NCBI GenBank assembly: GCA_934644855.1 | Contig: CAKUDJ010000003.1 | Span: 1-14,189 of the forward strand | Source: an uncultured Elusimicrobiales bacterium | Lineage (GTDB): Bacteria > Elusimicrobiota > Elusimicrobia > Elusimicrobiales > Elusimicrobiaceae | DNA: 14,189 nt | Reading direction: 5' to 3' | Shown here: piece after piece, positions 1 to 5,413 of the stretch | Numbering within the stretch: the first letter of the stretch is position 1 | Layout of the letters: the number at the start of each line of letters is the position of its first letter | Program-made: the position numbers and the translations under genes | Notes under the pieces: model-generated | Database searches by the model: none | What the model was told of the DNA's origin: nothing | The model's input: only the letters and a program-made list of their open reading frames with translations

Positions 1-427
1 GGATAACCAAATAGCGGATAGGGTTGGTGCCCAGCGTATAAAGCGCGTCCAGTTGGACCGTGACCGCCATAGTGCCGATTTGCGCCGTGACCGCCGCTCC
101 CGCCCGGCCGGAAACCACCACCCCGGTCAATACGGGGCCCAGTTCACGGATGAGCGAAAAGGACACAATCGTACCCACAAAAATCGGCTCGCCGAAGATG
201 TTGCCAATGGTGTTGCCCGCTTGCAAGGCCAGTACCATGCCGGTAAACAAACTGGTCAGCGCCGTCACGCCGAAAGAATCCACCCCAATACTCACGCTTT
301 GGCGGACGGCTTGGTCAAACTCAAAGCGGGAGCGCCCCAACCAAAACAGTACGGAGCGGACCATTGCCGCCGCACCGCCCAGTTGGGCCAGTAAATTATC
401 TACTTTTTTACCAATATATGTAAACAT
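1..427 (-). CDS. mlaE: MlaE/YrbE-family ABC transporter permease (partial, C-terminus off the window)
   Basis: The first 142 codons of a permease of the Mla/Mce-type lipid ABC transporters, which move phospholipids between the inner and outer membranes; it would sit in the inner membrane with an MlaF-type ATPase and an MlaD-type substrate-binding partner. I translated this frame by hand from the minus strand. Residues 1-50 are an amphipathic N-terminal region, residues 51-70 hold the family's T-G-M-V-L-A-L-Q run, and residues 94-120 match the signature R-E-L-G-P-V-L ... G-R-A-G-A-A ... Q-I-G-T-M. It is followed by Q-L-D-A-L and N-P-I-R-Y-L-V. The ATG (427-425) shares one base with the TAA of alr (TAATG), so translation is probably coupled to alr; no good Shine-Dalgarno sequence is visible. 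About half of the expected ~250-residue protein lies beyond position 1. The ATPase and binding-protein genes may follow there, outside this window. Family assignment is firm; the exact cargo is inferred. Confidence 0.9.
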   Translation of the reverse strand, partial: MFTYIGKKVDNLLAQLGGAAAMVRSVLFWLGRSRFEFDQAVRQSVSIGVDSFGVTALTSLFTGMVLALQAGNTIGNIFGEPIFVGTIVSFSLIRELGPVLTGVVVSGRAGAAVTAQIGTMAVTVQLDALYTLGTNPIRYLVI

Positions 428-1533
428 TACTTTTTATAAAACCTCGGCACCCGCGGCATCAGCAGGGTGGTTAGTTCATAATCAATCGTTCCGGCCAAGC
501 GGGCCAAATCCGCAAAGCGCACTTGCTCTTTTCCCTGCCGGCCCACCACCACAACTTCATCCCCTACGCGGGCCTCCGGCACGGCGGTAATATCCAGCAT
601 GGTCATATCCATCGTCACGTTGCCCAATACGCGGCAGCGTTTGCCGCGCACTAACACTTCCGCCTTGTTGGATAGTGCCCGCAAAAATCCGTCCCCGTAC
701 CCCAACGGAATGGTGGCGATTTTCATGGGTTTGGGGCAAATAAAACTGCGCCCATAGCTAATGCTTGCTCCGGCCGCTACATCTTTTACATACACAATGC
801 GCGTTTTGAGCGACATAATGGGCTCAAAGCCGTCTTCCAACCCCAGTTCCGCATGGCCGGGGCGGACCATATCCAAAACCATGTCCGGCCGGTGTATAAG
901 GCCCGGCGTGGCACATAAATGGCATTGGTTAATGTGTATGCCGTGTAAACGCACATTGGTCAGCGTATCACGGAAATAGCCGATTTGTTCCTCCGTATAG
1001 GCAGGGTCACAATCCGCACTGGAAAGGTGGGAATAGAGCCCGTCCAAAATGACATACGGGTTATGGGCCAAAAATTGTAAAACGGCCATTACCCCGCCGC
1101 GGCGGGTACCAATGCGCCCCATGCCGGAATCCTGCTTTACATGGCACAAGGCTTTTATGCCCAGTTTGGCGGCAATATCCGCCACGGCGTGAGCGGCGTC
1201 CAAACTGGCAATCGTCACGGCCAGTTTGTTTTTAATGGCGTATTCAAACGCCTCAAACGGATAAATACTGCCCAGTACCAAAATGGGAGTTTTTAAGCCG
1301 GCGGCGCGCAATTCCAAGCCTTCTTCTACAGACGCCACCCCAAAAAATTGGCAGAGTTGTTTTTCCTCGGCAAATTGGCCCAAAGCCACGGCACCGTGGC
1401 CGTAGGCGTTGGCTTTCAAAATACCCAAAATTTTAACATCCGGCCCCACCATACCGCGCACTTTACGCAGGTTGGCTTCGTACTTGGTTAAATCCACTTC
1501 CGCCCAAGTGGGGCGCAAAAACGGTTGTTCCAT
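427..1533 (-). CDS. alr: Alanine racemase
   Basis: PLP-dependent enzyme that interconverts L- and D-alanine and so supplies D-alanine for peptidoglycan; cytoplasmic. The 368 residues match the usual length. K40 in I-L-K-A-N-A-Y-G-H-G is the PLP lysine and Y260 in S-Y-G-R-S-F is the catalytic tyrosine of the C-terminal beta domain. K133 and R140 (V-K-Q-D-S-G-M-G-R-I-G) occupy the places of the carboxylated lysine and substrate arginine. G-Y-G-D-G (278-282) and M-D-M-T-M-L-D (308-314) are typical. Two sites look unusual: the usual R-x-G-I-A-x-Y-G reads R-P-G-H-A-E-L-G at 224-231, and a proline (P360) stands where the Geobacillus enzyme has Tyr354. The ATG is two bases past the dnaB stop, with GGAG five bases upstream inside the end of dnaB. 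The dnaB-alr order is common in Gram-negative bacteria. Confidence 0.96.
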   Translation of the reverse strand: MEQPFLRPTWAEVDLTKYEANLRKVRGMVGPDVKILGILKANAYGHGAVALGQFAEEKQLCQFFGVASVEEGLELRAAGLKTPILVLGSIYPFEAFEYAIKNKLAVTIASLDAAHAVADIAAKLGIKALCHVKQDSGMGRIGTRRGGVMAVLQFLAHNPYVILDGLYSHLSSADCDPAYTEEQIGYFRDTLTNVRLHGIHINQCHLCATPGLIHRPDMVLDMVRPGHAELGLEDGFEPIMSLKTRIVYVKDVAAGASISYGRSFICPKPMKIATIPLGYGDGFLRALSNKAEVLVRGKRCRVLGNVTMDMTMLDITAVPEARVGDEVVVVGRQGKEQVRFADLARLAGTIDYELTTLLMPRVPRFYKK

Positions 1534-1535
1534 AC

Positions 1536-2957
1536 TTACTCCGGCAGTACCATAGGTTCCGCCGCCAAGCCTTCCGGCATGGACATTTCTTCCGGCGTCG
1601 GGTTGGTAAATAAGGTGTATTCCCCGATAAAATGCAAGGGAATATCCCCCACCGGGCCGTTACGCTGTTTGGCAATAATCAGCGTGGCTTTATTTTTCAA
1701 ATTCGGGTCATCGCGCTTGTAATAGCCGTCACGGTGGATGAGGGCCACCACGTCGGCATCCTGTTCAATAGAGCCGGATTCGCGCAAGTCGGAAAGTTGC
1801 GGTTTATTATCTTGGCGGCCTTTGTCCTCGTTCTTACGGCTTAACTGGGACAGCGCCAACACCGGCACATTTAAGGTGCGGGCCAAATCTTTTAACTGGC
1901 GGGAAATTTCGGACACTTCCTGTTGGCGGCTTTCCGTGCGGCCCGAACCGCGGATTAATTGCAAATAGTCAATGATAATCATGCCCAATTCTTTGCCTTG
2001 TTTGGCCAGTTCGCTGGCTAAACGGCGCGAACGCATACGGATTTCCGTAATGGAAATGCCGGACGTATCATCTATATACATAGGGGCTTCGGCCAGGCGG
2101 CTGTATTCACGCAATAAGTCCCCCCATTTGGCGCGGTCGTACCAACCGTTGCGCAGTTTGCTTACTTCCGTCATGGAAGCGGCGCCCAACATACGTTCAA
2201 ACAAAGAGTGCCGCCCCATTTCTAACGAAAATATCGCCACCGGGAAACCCTTGGTCACGCACGCAAAATGCGCCATATTCAGCGCCAGAGCGGTTTTACC
2301 TTGGCTGGGGCGCGCACCCAAAATAATTAAGTCCGACTTGCGGAACCCGCCTGTTTTATAGTCAAACTCCGTCAGCCCGGTAGGAACGCCCTGGATAGGA
2401 CTTTTGTTTTTGGCGGCGTTTTCAATCATATTCAGCACTTCCGGGGCCATATCTTTGGTGGATACAAAGCCCGTTAAGCGCTGTTTTTGGCTCAAACGGT
2501 AAATGGAGTCCGCCGCTTCGTCCAACAGTTCTTGCGGCTCGTCGGTTTCCTGGTAGCATTTTTGCACTAGCGCGGTAGAGGTGCGGATAAGCTCCCGGAT
2601 GACGGCCTTTCTATATACAATATTGGCGTAATGTTCTACATGGGCGGCGGTAGAAACTTTGCCCACCAGTTCCGTCAGGTACACTTCGCCCCCTAATTTA
2701 GCCAACAAATTGGCGGTTTTGAGGGATTCCGTCACCGTCACCAGGTCCACCGCTTGGCCCTTTTCGGCCAGGTCTTTCATGGCGGAAAAAATCTTTTTGT
2801 GGGCATCTTTATAAAAATGCTCCGGCTTGAGGATTTCCAAAGCGCGTTCCACGGCCTCGGCTTCCATAAGCATAGAACCTAAAACGGCCATTTCCGCATC
2901 CAACGCCTGCGGAGGGAGTTTTTCTTCCAGTAAATTACTGATTTTGGGGATAGTCAT
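1536..2957 (-). CDS. dnaB: Replicative DNA helicase DnaB
   Basis: Hexameric 5'-3' helicase that unwinds DNA at the replication fork and recruits primase. At 473 aa it has the normal family length. The N-terminal domain begins with P-P-Q-A-L-D-A-E (15-22) and runs to about residue 160. The RecA-like domain has Walker A G-A-R-P-S-Q-G-K-T (214-222), where Q replaces the usual M. It also has Walker B I-I-I-D-Y-L-Q-L-I (327-335), Q-L-S-R (371-374), L-R-E-S-G-S-I-E-Q-D (391-400) and the arginine-finger segment K-Q-R-N-G-P-V-G (430-437). I chose ATG 2957 because AAGAGGA lies five bases upstream and the conserved N-terminus starts directly after it. The reading frame stays open to 3221, but that stretch contains the dnaB promoter and the rplI terminator and is not conserved DnaB sequence. 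First gene of dnaB-alr-mlaE. No intein is present. Confidence 0.97.
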   Translation of the reverse strand: MTIPKISNLLEEKLPPQALDAEMAVLGSMLMEAEAVERALEILKPEHFYKDAHKKIFSAMKDLAEKGQAVDLVTVTESLKTANLLAKLGGEVYLTELVGKVSTAAHVEHYANIVYRKAVIRELIRTSTALVQKCYQETDEPQELLDEAADSIYRLSQKQRLTGFVSTKDMAPEVLNMIENAAKNKSPIQGVPTGLTEFDYKTGGFRKSDLIILGARPSQGKTALALNMAHFACVTKGFPVAIFSLEMGRHSLFERMLGAASMTEVSKLRNGWYDRAKWGDLLREYSRLAEAPMYIDDTSGISITEIRMRSRRLASELAKQGKELGMIIIDYLQLIRGSGRTESRQQEVSEISRQLKDLARTLNVPVLALSQLSRKNEDKGRQDNKPQLSDLRESGSIEQDADVVALIHRDGYYKRDDPNLKNKATLIIAKQRNGPVGDIPLHFIGEYTLFTNPTPEEMSMPEGLAAEPMVLPE

Positions 2958-2989
2958 GCGTCCTCTTATAAAATGAAATAAAATCTTTA

Positions 2990-3008
2990 CCGCCGGGTAA
3001 AAGGGCGG
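2990..3008 (-). promoter_or_regulatory. Hairpin at the predicted 5' end of the dnaB mRNA
   Basis: On the minus strand CCGCC (3008-3004) and GGCGG (2994-2990) form a five-GC-pair stem with a nine-base loop. If transcription starts near 3011, the mRNA would begin almost directly with this hairpin, a placement known to slow RNA decay from the 5' end. It lies well clear of the AAGAGGA ribosome site (2969-2963). No T-tract follows, so it is not a terminator in this direction. Confidence 0.35.
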
Positions 3009-3017
3009 CTTTTTACT

Positions 3018-3026
3018 ATTGTAGCA
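3018..3026 (-). promoter_or_regulatory. dnaB promoter, extended -10 (TGCTACAAT)
   Basis: TACAAT at 3023-3018 is preceded by TGC, giving an extended -10 box. No convincing -35 hexamer is found at 16-18 bp, which is acceptable for the extended type. Predicted transcription start is near 3011, giving a leader of about 54 nt before dnaB ATG. The same core (AATTGCTAYAATA) precedes the histidine kinase gene. Confidence 0.55.
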
Positions 3027-3202
3027 ATTTTGAACGGCAAACGCGCGCGCCGGAATTGGACTAGTTATAAAATACGGCACGGCCCCGGCATTTTTATTCC
3101 TAAAAAAACTGCAAGCGGCAAAAGCGTTTATAGGATACCAACCGCCCCGGGCCGTATTTAAGGGCCACGCGCCCCATAATAAACGGAACGCCAAGACAGA
3201 TG

Positions 3203-3235
3203 AAAAAACCTGCCATTCCAAAGAATGGCAGGTTT
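3203..3235 (-). terminator. Intrinsic terminator of the rpsF-ssb-rpsR-rplI operon
   Basis: A perfect 13-bp inverted repeat (3206-3218 with 3223-3235, arm AAACCTGCCATTC) with a four-base loop. On the minus strand it ends in six T residues (3208-3203). It begins 22 bases past the rplI stop, so it closes that operon and separates it from dnaB. The rest of the rplI-dnaB gap down to 2958 holds only the dnaB promoter and leader; I see no gene there. Confidence 0.92.
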
Positions 3236-3256
3236 GGTGATAAACTTAACGAACTG

Positions 3257-3772
3257 TTATTTAGCTTCGGCCGCGGCGGCTTCGGTCTTTTCCGCGGGTT
3301 TAGCATCCGGGATAGACGGGGCCACTTCGGTCAGCGCGTCAATTTTAACCGTAATTTTGGCGGTGACGGTGGGTTTCAAATAAATGCCCACTTCGGTTTC
3401 GCCCAGGGCTTTAATCGGCATAGTAAGCTCAATGGCTTCTTTTGCAATTTTATGCCCCAACGCATTCAAGGCTTTGAAGATGTCCGCCTTGTTTACGGAA
3501 CCGAATACTACGCCGTCGCTATTGACGGTTTTGGTAAACGGCAAGACCACACCGGCCAGTTTTTCGGCAATGGCGCGGGCTTCGGCCAATTCGGCTTCAA
3601 TGCGTTTGGCGCGGCGTTCCGCCCCTAATTGCCAGTTTTTAATAGAGCCTTCGGTAGCCAATTCCGCAAAGCGGTGCGGCACCAAGTAGTTGCGCGCATA
3701 GCCGGGTTTTACTTCTACAATATCGCCGGTCATGCCCAAGTTTTTTACGTTTTGTTTCAAAATAACTTTCAT
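3257..3772 (-). CDS. rplI: 50S ribosomal protein L9
   Basis: Binds 23S rRNA at the base of the L1 stalk in the large subunit. The N-terminal domain is unmistakable: M-K-V-I-L-K-Q-N-V-K-N-L-G at 1-13 and the rRNA-binding segment V-K-P-G-Y-A-R-N-Y-L-V-P near 21-32. A long charged connecting helix follows, and then the C-terminal domain. At 171 aa it is about 20 residues longer than usual; the extra length is an Ala/Glu/Lys-rich tail after about residue 148 that looks disordered. Start ATG 3772 has AAGGAG eight bases upstream, and the gap from the rpsR stop is 15 bases. Last gene of rpsF-ssb-rpsR-rplI, with a strong terminator 22 bases downstream. Confidence 0.97.
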   Translation of the reverse strand: MKVILKQNVKNLGMTGDIVEVKPGYARNYLVPHRFAELATEGSIKNWQLGAERRAKRIEAELAEARAIAEKLAGVVLPFTKTVNSDGVVFGSVNKADIFKALNALGHKIAKEAIELTMPIKALGETEVGIYLKPTVTAKITVKIDALTEVAPSIPDAKPAEKTEAAAAEAK

Positions 3773-3787
3773 GGGTTGCGCTCCTTC

Positions 3788-4102
3788 TTATTTCTTAGGC
3801 AAGGAATACGGCAAGATGGCCAAATTCCGGTCTCTCTTAATGGCTTTGGTAATCTGGCGCTGGTGTTTGGCGCAAGTACCGGTAATGCGGCGGGAGAGAA
3901 TCTTGCCGCTTTCCATGGTGAAAGATTTCACAAACTGAAAGTTTTTGTAATCTACGTTTTCAATTTTTTCCGCGCAGACTTTGCAAACTTTTCTTCTGCT
4001 TTCAAAGCGCTTTTTAGCCATATACGGGCGGGCCGGGCGTTCCGGGCGGGCAGCCACAGGCGCGGCGGTATTGGCAGCGGGGGTTTTAATTTCTTCTGAC
4101 AT
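3788..4102 (-). CDS. rpsR: 30S ribosomal protein S18 (zinc-type, extended N-terminus)
   Basis: Pairs with S6 and binds the central domain of 16S rRNA in the small subunit. The core from about residue 35 on is clear: R-K-V-C-K-V-C (37-43), D-Y-K-N-F (51-55), then G-K-I-L-S-R-R-I-T-G-T-C-A-K-H-Q-R-Q (66-83). C40, C43, C77 and H80 form a likely zinc site, so this is the Cys-containing (C+) form of S18. At 104 aa it is longer than the usual 75-80. The first ~27 residues are an Ala/Pro/Arg-rich extension. M28 (codon at 4021-4019) would give the standard length but has no ribosome site, whereas ATG 4102 has AAGAGGG about eight bases upstream, so I favour the long form. It lies 27 bases after ssb. 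Confidence 0.95.
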   Translation of the reverse strand: MSEEIKTPAANTAAPVAARPERPARPYMAKKRFESRRKVCKVCAEKIENVDYKNFQFVKSFTMESGKILSRRITGTCAKHQRQITKAIKRDRNLAILPYSLPKK

Positions 4103-4129
4103 TATTTTTCCCTCTTAAATGGGTTTTGG

Positions 4130-4576
4130 TTAAAAAGGGACGTCGTCTTCCATCACCGGTTCAACGTCGGCGGAAGAGTCGTTTCCCTGGGTTGCAGTAC
4201 CGTACGAGCCGGCCCCTGCAACGTTAGACTCCAATATCTGAATCCGGCGGGCCGTCACCTGCATACTGCGGCGGGTTTGGCCGGTCGTTTTATCGGTATA
4301 TTCGCTGCTGGTCAGGCGGCCTTCTACATAAACAGGCGTGCCTTTTTTGACCCGGTCCTTACAACGTTCTGCCGTCGGGCCCCAAACCACTACGGGAACA
4401 AAAACCACGTCGTCTTTCCATTCGTTGGTGGTGTTATCCATATAGCGGCGGTTCACCGCAATATCAAAACGGCAGACCGCTTGGCCCTTTTGCGTAAAAG
4501 CCCAATTGGGGTCCCGCGTGAGTCTGCCCGCTAAAAGCACCAGGTTTTGTTCCGGTAATCTGATTTGTCCCGTCAT
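4130..4576 (-). CDS. ssb: Single-stranded DNA-binding protein
   Basis: Homotetrameric OB-fold protein that coats single-stranded DNA in replication, repair and recombination. The OB fold covers roughly residues 8-115, with N-L-V-L-L-A-G-R-L-T-R-D-P near the start, a central V-V-V-W-G segment and a V-Y-V-E-G-R-L strand. A short linker follows (Gly/Ser/Ala/Thr), and the acidic tip ends M-E-D-D-V-P-F, the hook that docks partner proteins. 148 aa is normal. ATG 4576 is nine bases after the rpsF stop, with AAAGGA overlapping the gap. Its place between rpsF and rpsR is the common bacterial arrangement, which ties SSB supply to ribosomal protein expression. Confidence 0.97.
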   Translation of the reverse strand: MTGQIRLPEQNLVLLAGRLTRDPNWAFTQKGQAVCRFDIAVNRRYMDNTTNEWKDDVVFVPVVVWGPTAERCKDRVKKGTPVYVEGRLTSSEYTDKTTGQTRRSMQVTARRIQILESNVAGAGSYGTATQGNDSSADVEPVMEDDVPF

Positions 4577-4585
4577 AAGGTCCTT

Positions 4586-4903
4586 TTATTTAGAAGCAAC
4601 GGTCGGCTTTGCTTTAATTTCTTTAGCCAACATCACCATAGAGCGAAGAACTTTTTCATTAAGTTTCATTGCTTCGTTCCAGGTGCCGATAAATTCAGGG
4701 TTTGCCTTGAATTTGAGATAGAGGTAGAAACCATCGCGAACATGGTTGACTTCGTGGGTGAATTTTCTTCTGCCCAATTTTTCTTCGCTGGTCACTTCTC
4801 CACCGTTCTTCGTGATGAGCTCTTTGGCTTTGGTCACGAATTCGCCCACTTCTCCGTCGGAGAGTTGGGGTTTCACAATCGTTACAGTTTCGTAAGTTCT
4901 CAT
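4586..4903 (-). CDS. rpsF: 30S ribosomal protein S6
   Basis: Forms a heterodimer with S18 and binds the central domain of 16S rRNA. The 105-aa protein opens with M-R-T-Y-E-T-V-T-I-V-K-P, the usual S6 start, and has the ferredoxin-like fold pattern, including the stretch G-R-R-K-F-T-H-E-V-N near 45-54 and D-G-F-Y-L-Y-L near 57-63. The start at ATG 4903 is fixed by the conserved N-terminus. No Shine-Dalgarno sequence precedes it; instead a TATAAT box ends exactly six bases upstream, so the mRNA from this promoter should be leaderless. First gene of the four-gene operon. In many bacteria this operon is autoregulated by the S6:S18 complex. Confidence 0.97.
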   Translation of the reverse strand: MRTYETVTIVKPQLSDGEVGEFVTKAKELITKNGGEVTSEEKLGRRKFTHEVNHVRDGFYLYLKFKANPEFIGTWNEAMKLNEKVLRSMVMLAKEIKAKPTVASK

Positions 4904-4909
4904 ATACTG

Positions 4910-4938
4910 ATTATACTATTTTTGTTTATTTTAGTTAA
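4910..4938 (-). promoter_or_regulatory. rpsF promoter, placed for a leaderless mRNA
   Basis: TTAACT (4938-4933, four of six bases of the -35 consensus), a 17-bp A/T-rich spacer, then a perfect TATAAT (4915-4910). Only six bases separate the -10 box from the rpsF ATG (4903), so the expected start of transcription coincides with the A of ATG. It begins four bases downstream of the preceding terminator's T-tract. Confidence 0.75.
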
Positions 4939-4942
4939 GTAC

Positions 4943-4981
4943 AAAAAACCGCCTCGGGGCGTTTTCCGTCCCGCTGGGGTT
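4943..4981 (-). terminator. Intrinsic terminator upstream of rpsF
   Basis: On the minus strand, the arm starting ACCCCAGCGGGAC (from 4980) pairs with GCCCCGAGGCGGT. The stem is GC-rich but imperfect, interrupted by a C·C and a tandem G·A mismatch, with a loop of about seven bases. TTTTTT (4948-4943) follows. It ends the transcript made from the promoter at 5043-5071, or read-through from the DUF167 gene. Confidence 0.7.
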
Positions 4982-5036
4982 TTAAGGAATATCTTTCCGG
5001 CACTGCTTCACCAAGGGCCGCGGCAATTCTTTCCTC
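4943..5036 (-). ncRNA. Candidate small RNA or attenuator leader between the DUF167 gene and rpsF
   Basis: A promoter-like pair (5043-5071) and an intrinsic terminator (4943-4981) delimit a transcript of about 94 nt. Near the 5' end AGGAA (5035-5031) can pair with TTCCT (4989-4985), closing a domain. Inside it are GGC/GCC and CTT/AAG pairings and a GTGCCGG segment (5003-4997) containing an unpaired-looking CCG. The terminator hairpin forms the 3' end. It does not match SRP RNA, 6S RNA, tmRNA or RNase P motifs that I know. Two readings are possible: a standalone small RNA, or a leader of the rpsF operon, since S6:S18 leaders are known to present a CCG in a bulge. A third option is a leader peptide: AGAGGAA precedes a TTG at 5026 that opens a 14-codon frame ending at 4982. 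Prediction only. Confidence 0.38.
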
Positions 5037-5042
5037 TTATTT

Positions 5043-5071
5043 ATTATACAAAAATGGCTTTTTTTGCGCAA
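5043..5071 (-). promoter_or_regulatory. Promoter-like pair ahead of the candidate small RNA
   Basis: TTGCGC (5071-5066), a 17-bp spacer, then a perfect TATAAT (5048-5043), directed toward rpsF. The -35 box matches only three of six consensus bases. It begins 12 bases after the DUF167 gene stop. The region is A/T-rich, so a chance match is possible, but the exact spacing and the downstream terminator support it. Confidence 0.5.
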
Positions 5072-5082
5072 TACAAAAGGCT

Positions 5083-5310
5083 TTACGGGCGTTTTAAGAA
5101 GATTTTTGCGGGCGACGCGGACCCTTTTATTAAGGAGAGCTTGTTTTCCGCCACGCCCAAATGCGCTGCCAACATAGTGCGCACGGCGGCATTGGCGCGG
5201 CCCTGTTCGGCCGGGGCCTTGGTCCAAATTTCAAACGTATCCGGGGCTTTGGGCTCCAAGCGGTTTTTCTTTTCCCCCGCGTGAACTTTTACTTTAATAT
5301 ACGCGTCCAT
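5083..5310 (-). CDS. YggU/DUF167 family protein
   Basis: A 75-aa member of the small DUF167 (YggU) family, whose biochemical role is not established. What shows the family is a short beta-rich N-terminus K-V-K-V-H-A-G-E-K-K-N-R (6-17) and the signature K-A-P-A-E-Q-G-R-A-N-A-A-V (31-43). Next comes L-G-V-A-E-N-K-L-S-L-I-K-G (51-63), then S-P-A-K-I-F at the end, as in most members. The frame is open upstream to 5427, but the conserved start is M-D-A-Y-I-K at 5310. The upstream part would read through the promoter and gpmI terminator. No ribosome binding site is visible; a TACAAT box lies six bases before ATG. It stands alone, between the gpmI terminator and the rpsF region. Confidence 0.85.
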   Translation of the reverse strand: MDAYIKVKVHAGEKKNRLEPKAPDTFEIWTKAPAEQGRANAAVRTMLAAHLGVAENKLSLIKGSASPAKIFLKRP

Positions 5311-5316
5311 ACAGGT

Positions 5317-5322
5317 ATTGTA
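5317..5322 (-). promoter_or_regulatory. DUF167 gene -10 box (TACAAT), placed for a leaderless mRNA
   Basis: GCTACAAT ends six bases before the ATG at 5310, the same spacing as at rpsF. No recognisable -35 hexamer is found 16-18 bp upstream, where the sequence is A-rich, and there is no TG extension. Assigned mainly because the gene sits behind a terminator and needs its own start, and because no Shine-Dalgarno sequence exists. Confidence 0.45.
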
Positions 5323-5358
5323 GCTTTTTTGCGCCTTTTTTTGGGGAAAGCACCCGAT

Positions 5359-5391
5359 AAAAAACCCGGGGATATGAAAAACACCCCGGGT
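5359..5391 (-). terminator. Intrinsic terminator of the kinase-gpmI operon
   Basis: A perfect 8-bp stem (ACCCGGGG at 5364-5371 with CCCCGGGT at 5384-5391) and a 12-base loop, followed on the minus strand by TTTTTT (5364-5359). It lies 22 bases after the gpmI stop. Confidence 0.88.
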
Positions 5392-5413
5392 ACGCGCTAA
5401 AACAAAAACGCTG

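Noticed and set aside
2958..3221. In-frame extension of dnaB by 88 codons up to 3221
   Set aside because: It runs through the rplI terminator and the dnaB promoter and is not DnaB-like. ATG 2957 has a good ribosome site and begins the conserved N-terminus.
4019..4021. Start of S18 at the internal methionine M28
   Set aside because: It gives the standard length but has no Shine-Dalgarno sequence, while the upstream ATG does; kept only as an alternative.
4943..5036. Small SRP RNA as the identity of the candidate small transcript
   Set aside because: The SRP apical motif order (CCGGAAGGAAGCAG-like) is absent. GAAGCAG occurs, but before CCGGAAA rather than after it.
4565..5284. Long plus-strand open frame over rpsF, the intergenic region and the DUF167 gene
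   Set aside because: It is antisense to two recognised genes, with Phe-rich low-complexity content typical of a shadow frame.
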